Assembly (NCBI GenBank): GCA_963565915.1
Contig: OY751488.1
Span: forward strand, 1,240,001-1,304,000
Length of the DNA stretch: 64,000 nt
DNA from: Entoloma clypeatum
Taxonomy: Eukaryota; Basidiomycota; Agaricomycetes; Agaricales; Entolomataceae
Direction: 5' to 3'
Shown: positions 57,862-64,000 of the stretch, piece after piece
Layout of the letters: each line of letters begins with the position of its first letter
Position numbering within the stretch: the first letter of the stretch is position 1
Program-made: the position numbers and the translations under genes
Notes under the pieces: generated by a model
The model's database searches: none
The model's input: only the letters and a program-made list of their open reading frames with translations
What the model was told of the DNA's origin: nothing

Positions 57862-58075
57862 GTACTCACAAAACTGATTCAATGAGTTGCTGATTTAATT
57901 TAATCATATCTCCATGGATTCTGATCTAAATCATATGATTCCTTTATATTCTGAAAGCCCTGAAGTAGAGCTTTCAATTATATACCAAAGGTTTAATTCA
58001 ATTGGTATTCTTTGCAGAGTTATCTTGAAGGTATTCAAAAAGCAACAAACATTGAATCAGTTTTGTGAGGCACTG
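57862..58075. repeat. Tc1 right terminal inverted repeat (214 bp)
   Basis: Homologous in inverse orientation to the left arm (50269-50279 plus 56468-56671). Outer and inner CTCACAAAACTGATTCAAT copies face each other. Confidence 0.85.
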
Positions 58076-58239
58076 TAAAATAAGTAGAAACCAAAATCAT
58101 TATATTCACTGTATTCTATGTGATGTAACAAACAGTAATACAAAGCTGAATTAACTATGAGCGAAGGATGTGAAGGATATGGCATGCACAACTGCTCCAT
58201 GTTTCTTCTCGAGCACCTCTGACACTGCATTCTAACCCC
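58076..58239. other. Flank of the Tc1 insertion
   Basis: Short stretch without features before the minisatellite. Confidence 0.4.
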
Positions 58240-58570
58240 CATGAGGCTGTTGGGCACAAGGGATGGCTGTTGGGTGCGAGGGGCAGCCGTTGGGTGCAGG
58301 GGTAGGCCATTAGGCATGAAGGCACATGGTTGGGTGCGAGGGGAGGCTGTTGGCCACAAGACACAGCTGTTAATCATGAGGAATGGCCGTTCGGCACAAG
58401 GGGAGTGGCCGTTGGGCAGAAAGGAACATGGTTGGATACGAGGGATGGCCGTTGGGCATGAAGGAATACATTGGGTGCGAAGGATGGCCATTGGGCATGA
58501 AGAAACATGTTGGGTGCAAAGGACGGCTGTTGGGCACAGGGAGGCCATTGGGCGCGAAGGAAGGTGGTTG
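58240..58570. repeat. TTGGGC minisatellite, locus 2
   Basis: About 15 degenerate units of 19-24 bp, such as GGCCGTTGGGCATGAAGGAA, of the same type as loci 1 and 3. Frames through it on both strands encode APNG- or GxE-type repeats that I treat as by-products. Confidence 0.85.
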
Positions 58571-59104
58571 GGTCAGACAATGTTGTCTTGATGATGTGAC
58601 AAGACTCACATATTCAGCCGTTGCTCTTGTTAGTCACGACCCCAAGGAAGAGCTCTAAATATGTAAGTTAGTTAGTAGCAGATACACATAGAAATGATAT
58701 TACTTACTTTAGGGCTCATGGATGCTTGTGGCGTGGTGGTAGCATCACAGCAACGGTGGAAGAGAACAGGATTAAAAGAACAAAAGTTCAACTCAAGTAC
58801 AAATGTGGTCACATGACTGTGTTGACATGACTTTGTCCATTGTTGAACTTCGATCAATGTTCACGTGCATTCACGCCATTTGTCTCGCATGGGCCTCCTA
58901 CAATAAACTCAAACCTCTATTGACCAACATTGCAGAGATAGTATAAAGGATATGTTATTACCATGTTGTATTTTTGTATATATTGTGTCAACATTCCAAC
59001 TTGTCCAATATGATGGAACTTAGTCAGAACTAGGTATTTAAGTTATTATACTATGGATAGTATAGAACTAGCAGTCTAGGCACACTGTGATACTGTCAAC
59101 ACTA
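58571..59104. other. Spacer, nothing recognised
   Basis: No ORF or repeat of note in about 530 bp. Confidence 0.4.
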
Positions 59105-59228
59105 TGGGTGCTATGGGATGCTCTCGGCTAAAGTAGGTTGCTATGGGATGCTCTCGCGCTAGGTCAGGGTGCTATGACAGGCTATGGGAAAGTCAGGGTG
59201 CTATGACAGGCTATGGGAAAAATCAGGG
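59105..59228. repeat. Short tandem repeat (4 units of about 31 bp)
   Basis: Units begin GGTGCTATG; the first two end in GGATGCTCTCG-type sequence, the last two share GACAGGCTATGGGAAA. Confidence 0.75.
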
Positions 59229-59244
59229 TTTGCTGATGTGACCG

Positions 59245-59462
59245 GCAAAACCAAGCATTGAGTGCCGGTGACACTTCAGATGAACAAAATGATGCTAACA
59301 ACAGATCAGCAAATAAATGACTGGAGAAAAACAGCCATGGTGACAAACCAGCAACACACCAGCAACAGGGCCTTGGCAAATCAATGACTGACCAGGAAGA
59401 CCAAGCATTGAGTGCCAGCAACACTTCAGATGAACAAAACAATGTGAACAACAGATTTAAAT
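59245..59462. repeat. Direct repeat pair (about 150-bp period)
   Basis: CCAAGCATTGAGTGCC followed by CACTTCAGATGAACAAAA occurs at about 59251 and again at about 59401, with AACAACAGAT after each. Confidence 0.75.
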
Positions 59463-59599
59463 TGGCAGAAGAAACAATAGCAAGGGACCAGTGACAATCA
59501 ATGTGTAACAACTCTGATGCGCATCATGCATGCATCAAACATGCCAAATAAATGTAAACAATATTGCACATCCTCCTCATTAGTGATTGAAAGTTTGGT

Positions 59600-59790
59600 T
59601 CAGTCTCATTTTTGACCCCCAAAAAGAAAGGACCAAGGACCACACCAGTCTCAATGTTACATGGTCACCTTGAAAAACCGGACCAGACCAGCGAGAGACC
59701 AGTCTGACCAGTCTGTTTATTCAAGTCTGATGAGACTGGACTGGTTTAAACCAGTCCAGACTTGTAATATGTACTGTACTAGGCTACAAG
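59600..59790. repeat. ACCAGTC-rich block
   Basis: Dense GACCAGTCTGACCAGTCTG and inverted GGACTGGTTTAAACCAGTCC motifs, like the interior of the hAT-like MITEs. No clear TIRs. It is followed about 50 bp later by minisatellite locus 3. Confidence 0.6.
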
Positions 59791-59839
59791 AGTGTGCTAC
59801 TGGATGGTGCATGCACATATTGTCTGAGTCTCGCCGTCT

Positions 59840-60085
59840 GACACCATTGGGTGAGAGTGGACACGTTGGGCATGAGTGGATGTGTTGGGCATGAGTGGAC
59901 GTGTTGGGCATGAGTGGACTCTGTTGGATGCGAAAAGGGACTGTTGGGTGTGAGAGGACGCCATTGGGCGCTAGAGGGGGCCATTGGGCACAAGTGGGGA
60001 CCATTGGGCTCGAATGGAGGACATTGGGCACCAGAGGGGGCTATTGGGCAGAAGTGGGGGCCATTGAGCTTCAAGAGATGGCATT
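59840..60085. repeat. TTGGGC minisatellite, locus 3
   Basis: About 12 units of 19-24 bp (GGACGCCATTGGGCGCTAGA type), the same unit and orientation as loci 1 and 2. Confidence 0.85.
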
Positions 60086-60092
60086 GGGTGCC

Positions 60093-60630
60093 ATTTTACA
60101 CTGCTTGTGGTTGTCTGTTGTTTATCATGTTGTGCAAAACTAATAGCACTACTGGAATGTCCAAAACATTATGTACAAGGCTGTTTGCATCAATTTGCTT
60201 GGATATACATTGAAGTAAAGTGGAAGAAAGGATGTGGTGACACTGAAATAGCCATATTGTTTCAAGTGACACAACAGACATGGGAGCCAACATGGCAATG
60301 GGCACACAGGGCCAGACTGACTTCATTTCATCTGACTAAAATAGTTCATTTTAGTCTCATATGATGAAATGACCCTTCCCCAGGTTTCCCAGGCCTCCAC
60401 AGTCTGGTCCTGTGTGTCATTGCCAGGTTGACCCCCATGTCTATTATGTCACTTGAAACAGTATGGCTATTTCAGTGTCACCACATCCTTTCTTCCACTT
60501 TACTTCAATGTATATCCAAGCAAATTGATGCAAACAGCCTTGTACATAATGTTTTGGACATTCCAGTAGTGCTATTAGTTTTGCACAATATGATAAACAA
60601 CAGACGATCACAAGCAGTGGAGGGTAAAAT
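60093..60630. repeat. Near-perfect palindromic (foldback) repeat
   Basis: Arms of about 250 bp meet at about 60340 (ACTAAAATAGTTCATTTTAGT). For example, AACTAATAGCACTACTGGAA on the left is repeated as its complement near 60575. Ends ATTTTAC / GTAAAAT. Arms differ by scattered substitutions and a few bases of indel. No coding capacity. Confidence 0.88.
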
Positions 60631-61388
60631 CTGAACAGTCTCTATCTGTCTTGACAAGGTTGAAACAGTTTTCACAGCATATTTGAGTGGCAACAGTGGT
60701 GAAAATATGAAGAGAGGTTGATATCTAATGTCCTAAATGCCCTTTATTGAACAAAATGAGAATCAATTTTGAACCATACTTACTGGGGAAATGGACAGAT
60801 AATAGCCATAATGGACTATATAATACTGGATTGCTACATGGTCTACACACCCTATACATACTTGCTACATAGTTGTTTGATGTTATTTGAGAGAATAGAT
60901 GGAGTAAGACAGGTATTTGTAGGTTTTTGAGCATCAAGAACAAACTGTTGCAATGTACTAGTCACACAAACTGCTTTCCAGAAAGGCAACCAGTGGATAT
61001 TTTTCTCTATCCTCATAGAGATATCAAGGTGGGATATATAGCTAACCTATATCCAAGTTTGAACTCATTTGAGCTATCATCTCTTGAGTTATTAATAAGT
61101 TATTGACAAAGTATCAAATATTGCAACGGTTTTGTCTGTCACTGTATGTAGCCATGAGTCCTGTTACTTAAAACTCTTACTAAATCATGAGAAAGGCACA
61201 GTGTGTCCCTGAGCAATGCCTTTCATGTATTATTTACTGTTGTTTGGTTTAGACCATGAGACCTCTATAACTTTGAATCTGTGGCGAGATGTTATAAAAT
61301 AAATACATACTTGATAATACAACATGCTCTCCTAGCTAACTGATATAGTAGAAAAGATTACTTGTTCCTGGATAGATATGATGAGGAG
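60631..61388. other. Spacer, with a possible solo Tc1-like end
   Basis: No gene. TTGCAACGGTTTTGTCTGTC followed by ACTGTA at 61124-61146 has the look of a Tc1-type right end, but no left partner is clear. Confidence 0.35.
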
Positions 61389-61555
61389 TAGTGTTTCTAA
61401 GTCCAGTCTCAAGAACCTAAAACCAGACCGAAACCAGACCTGAACGAACTGGTTTGAGACCAGACCATGGTCTCAAGTTTTAAGGTTTTCGATCACAACC
61501 AGTCCTCGGTTCTCAGACAAAGACCGGTTCGGACTGGTCTTTTTCACAGAACACT
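61389..61555. mobile_element. hAT-like MITE relative (short)
   Basis: Starts TAGTGTTTCTAAGTCCAGTC, nearly the same as the TIR of the MITE at 123, and continues with ACCAGAC/GACCGGT inverted motifs. The right end ...AGAACACTC is only a partial TIR. The flanks ATGAGGAG and TGAGGGCC share TGAGG, so a duplication is uncertain. Confidence 0.6.
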
Positions 61556-61587
61556 CTGAGGGCCCAGCACCAAGCAAAATTTGTGCC

Positions 61588-61664
61588 ATCAGTAAGGCTT
61601 GAACTCTAAGCCTCTATAGTATATACTATTATTCTAACAGCTTAACCAACTAAGCCACAGAACC
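61588..61664 (-). other. tRNA-like sequence with pol III A and B boxes (SINE-head candidate)
   Basis: On the minus strand, TGGCTTAGTTGGTTAAGC has a full A box and a perfect 4-bp D stem (GCTT/AAGC); GTTCAAGCC matches the B box (GWTCRANNC). The acceptor ends do not pair and the anticodon arm contains an extended AT-rich segment, so it is not a functional tRNA; it may be a degenerate tRNA or a tRNA-derived SINE head whose body would lie towards 61389. Confidence 0.55.
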
Positions 61665-62037
61665 ATTGTAATTTCTTGCTCACTCACTCTACATACCCAC
61701 TTTTTCACTTCCCAAATAGGCCACTTCCCAAATAGGCACAACCAGCCAAAAAAGACAAAAGGTCTGTGTGCACCCCCTCTGCCTTGATCACATGTAGATA
61801 CAGGCTTTCAATAAAATCTATAAATATATTGTAACCTTTTAAACATGTGTGCCCCTCATTGCAAGGTCAGTAATGGGTGGATGCATCCAAGTTTTTCCTC
61901 TAACCACCACCATTGATTGTTAGGCGCCTGCGCTTTTCGTCAATCCGTGCTGGTTGTAGTAGCACAGTAGCATCCAACACATCCTCTGTGCAGGTCTGGG
62001 TCTTTGACCTTGCATTGATACTACGATCTCGTCCTTC

Positions 62038-62427
62038 ATGCCTTGCAAGAAGCCTTCCAAGCAGCAGAACGCACCTAGTGTGCCTGTTCCTGGCGCTCCC
62101 CCCTGTAACAATGATCTTCTCCCAGATAATCATCCTCTCCACAAATACTTGGTTCGCCCTGTTTTTGCCAACACAGAACACACCAATTTCCTTGGTGATC
62201 TCAAACATTCATTCTGCATGGACACCATGAAATACTTCTTTCGCGAGTCCCCTTTCACCTTTTCCGAATTATCCCCAACATTCCAAAATCATCTAAAGTA
62301 CTTCTTGTCATGGATTGACCATTACACAGAACACCAACAGTTGGCGAACTCGTCCACCCAGATGCCTTCACCACCCCCTCCCCCACCAGCACCAGCTGCC
62401 CGCCAGTCCTGCTCAATAAAATATTAA
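62038..62427 (+). CDS. Hypothetical protein, 129 aa
   Basis: MPCKKPSKQQNAPSVPVPGA to RQSCSIKY. The middle region (YFFRESPFTFSELSPTFQNH, LKYFLSWIDHYTEH) is amphipathic and looks like a real domain, ending in a Pro-rich tail. It is not recognised. It could be a gag-like remnant or a truncated host exon. Confidence 0.35.
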   Translation: MPCKKPSKQQNAPSVPVPGAPPCNNDLLPDNHPLHKYLVRPVFANTEHTNFLGDLKHSFCMDTMKYFFRESPFTFSELSPTFQNHLKYFLSWIDHYTEHQQLANSSTQMPSPPPPPPAPAARQSCSIKY

Positions 62428-62495
62428 TATTATATAAATATAAATATAAAAATAAAAATAAATATATAAATATAAAATATATATATAACCCCTTC
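62422..62495. repeat. AT-only low-complexity tract
   Basis: About 70 bp of TATAAATA/AAAATA repeats. Confidence 0.85.
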
Positions 62496-62597
62496 TCTAC
62501 TATTAGTAGAACTCAAGAATAAGTACAACTAGACGAAGTACTACTTCTATAGAAATTCTACGTATTAAGTACTACCACTTTTACTACTAGTTCGTCA

Positions 62598-63390
62598 ATG
62601 CAGACTCTCCCTCCCATGCACAAGGCACGTTCCTCACAAATGCCTCATGCCCCCCATGCCTCTGCAGCAGCCCAGACCTCAGGTCCAGACCCGCTACAAG
62701 CACCCACCCTTTCCTCCATGCCTTTCCAGGTGCCACCTTGTGCTTGCGCCTCTGTGGCAGTCCAGGCCTCAGCACTAGACCCACAAACGCCCTTTCCAGC
62801 ACCTTTCTCTCCCATACGCTCCTATGTCTCTGTGGCCTCCACCTCTCCCGCACCCTCTTGTATCCCCTCTTCCCTCCTTGTCCTTGTCCTGAAAGGGCCT
62901 TCAGTGGCTCCTCTGTCAGTTCACAAACAGTGACCCCCTCCCTCTGGCAAGAGACATCATCAGTCTCCACCCAGATTGCCCCACCCCCTGCCGTCCAAAC
63001 TGGCACCTGCTTGTCAAGACCCTTGAGTCCTGAGCCCCCTCATGCGTCTGCCCCCAAATGCGGCAGCTCACCTCCCCCTTCCTGGAAGGCTTTCTCCCCT
63101 TTGCTTCCATCTTTCCCCCCAGGATGCGCTCTCCACACCCTCCCTCTCCCCCTTTCTTCCCCTATATGGGACCCCCGCCAGGATTGCCACAACCATGGCC
63201 CTCCTTTCTCCCTGCGTTCTTGAAAAACTTCAATCCAAAGGCTGCGCCTCAACCCGCCCCCTCTGTTCCCCTTCCCTCCCGCTCGTCTGGCCTGTCCAAG
63301 GTCACGCTTCTGCTGATCCGATGGGCCGCTGATGGGATCCCAACAATTATGTGGCAAACATTCTCGTCCCCTTCCGTCTGAAGTCTTTTT
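62598..63390 (+). pseudogene. Pro/Ser-rich coding remnant
   Basis: Several overlapping plus-strand frames with composition typical of disordered fungal proteins (HAPHASAAAQTSGPDPLQAP; FFPYMGPPPGLPQPWPSF). Stops interrupt each frame, and the reading seems to move between frames. No domain. Could be a decayed gene or composition bias. Confidence 0.3.
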
Positions 63391-63584
63391 CTTTCTTTCA
63401 CATATAAGGAATGGGCTAGCACCCCCGTACATCTCTCTTTCTGGTTTTTGTTTTGTCCTACTTTTCTATATACAACACATCACCTACAACATGCTGTCTC
63501 AATATCCTTTCATGGATGTTTCAGTGTCCATCTCTATCCTTTACTTATTGGATACACACATAGGCCATCCCCAGAGGGCCTTAC
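63391..63584. other. Spacer before the copia LTR
   Basis: No gene recognised. Confidence 0.4.
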
Positions 63585-63887
63585 TGTTGAAACTTTTCCC
63601 ATCACGTAGATTAGATTAGATTACATCACGTGACCTTACATATCTTCATTACATACTTGTTTGGTTGGTACAAACAGTAGTACAGTATATAAGACCAGGA
63701 AACTGTCAATACCAACAAGTTGTCTCTTGACTCTTAACCAGCTCCATCGCTCTTACCAGCCTCAACCGCTCTCACCAGCCTCACCCCTCCCAAACCATGT
63801 AAGTGGCTAGAACGGTTATGTAGAGTACTTCCACTGTAGCTGGTTGCTCAGTACATCTGTGGCTAACGCCCAGGTGGAACTTCAACA
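63585..63887 (+). repeat. Ty1/copia 5' LTR; the element continues off the right edge
   Basis: 303 bp, TGTTGAAAC to ACTTCAACA, homologous in inverse orientation to 28452-28760. TATATAAG lies at about 63687. GGTTATGGGCCCCGG follows directly (63888-63902), a probable primer binding site, and the leader runs to the window end. Confidence 0.85.
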
Positions 63888-64000
63888 GGTTATGGGCCCC
63901 GGATAGCAGAGGGACTTGGGAAACGCTGGCAACAGCGAGTACCTGCCCACTCTACCCTGGTTGGCAAAGAACCGATCGAAAGATCTAGGTTCTGAGTCAT

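Larger units (their letters stand above)
50269..58075 (-). mobile_element. Tc1-type transposon split by a nested gypsy element
   Basis: Terminal repeats begin CAGTGCCTCACAAAACTGAT at both ends, flanked by TA (50267-50268 and 58076-58077). The left end (50269-50279) is separated from the rest (56463 onward) by a complete gypsy A element; removing it and one copy of the 5-bp duplication leaves an element of about 1.6 kb. The arms are long inverted repeats of about 215 bp (left: to 56671; right: 57862-58075), each with the sequence CTCACAAAACTGATTCAATG at its outer end and an inverted copy at its inner end. Confidence 0.92.

Noticed and set aside
59182..59511. 109-codon minus-strand ORF with Leu/Ser-rich sequence
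   Set aside because: Overlaps the tandem and direct repeats and is repeated with them; no independent support.
60428..60634. Short ORF repeated at 60096-60326 as evidence of a gene
   Set aside because: Both are the same sequence in the two arms of the palindrome.

Overview
The window looks like a repeat-rich chromosome segment of a filamentous basidiomycete, most likely an agaricomycete mushroom. The evidence is: short GT-AG introns of about 45-75 bp splitting the host genes (11 exons in a P450 gene), chromodomain Ty3/gypsy retrotransposons, a Plavaka-type transposase, a NACHT-type NLR gene, and no bacterial signals. I cannot name the species from sequence alone.

Layout. 1-13.8 kb: pieces of gypsy family A in opposite orientations around a 5'-truncated LINE (1104-3993), a large foldback (5.4-6.8 kb), and a complete gypsy family B element on + (6838-13482). 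13.8-20.9 kb: a decayed gypsy family C element (long LTR, gag, pol), broken by a repeat block with a TTGGGC minisatellite, joined to the 3' part of an intron-bearing gene I do not recognise. 20.9-27.0 kb: a second complete family B element on -. 27-30.4 kb: an unknown gene fragment, the 3' end of a copia element, and a third partial B copy. 30.4-33.2 kb: a degenerate Plavaka transposase. 33.9-36.2 kb: an NLR-like NACHT ATPase with in-frame stops. 36.5-42.6 kb: a poorly resolved minus-strand gene, an R3H-domain gene with lesions, and a hypothetical gene. 42.6-43.3 kb: a MITE. 43.5-49.7 kb: the only clearly intact host genes, an SNM1/Artemis-type nuclease and a cytochrome P450. 50.3-58.1 kb: a Tc1-type transposon whose left terminal repeat has been invaded by a complete gypsy A element with a perfect 5-bp target duplication. 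58-63.6 kb: minisatellites, a palindrome, a MITE, a tRNA-like pol III promoter region and low-complexity coding remnants. 63.6 kb to the end: the 5' LTR of a copia element running off the window.

How it fits together. Most of the sequence is transposable elements nested in one another. Families A and B both show the hallmark of Tf1/sushi-type self-priming: a 10-11 nt stretch beginning about 26-33 bp after the LTR TATA box is the exact reverse complement of the primer binding site 2 nt past the LTR. Family B also carries an extra ORF of 121-123 aa between pol and the 3' LTR, open in both copies although gag and pol are riddled with stops. Comparing the two B copies shows directly that most of the differing stops are CGA to TGA changes, so CpG decay is shaping the region; similar stops occur in gypsy A and C, Plavaka and NLR.
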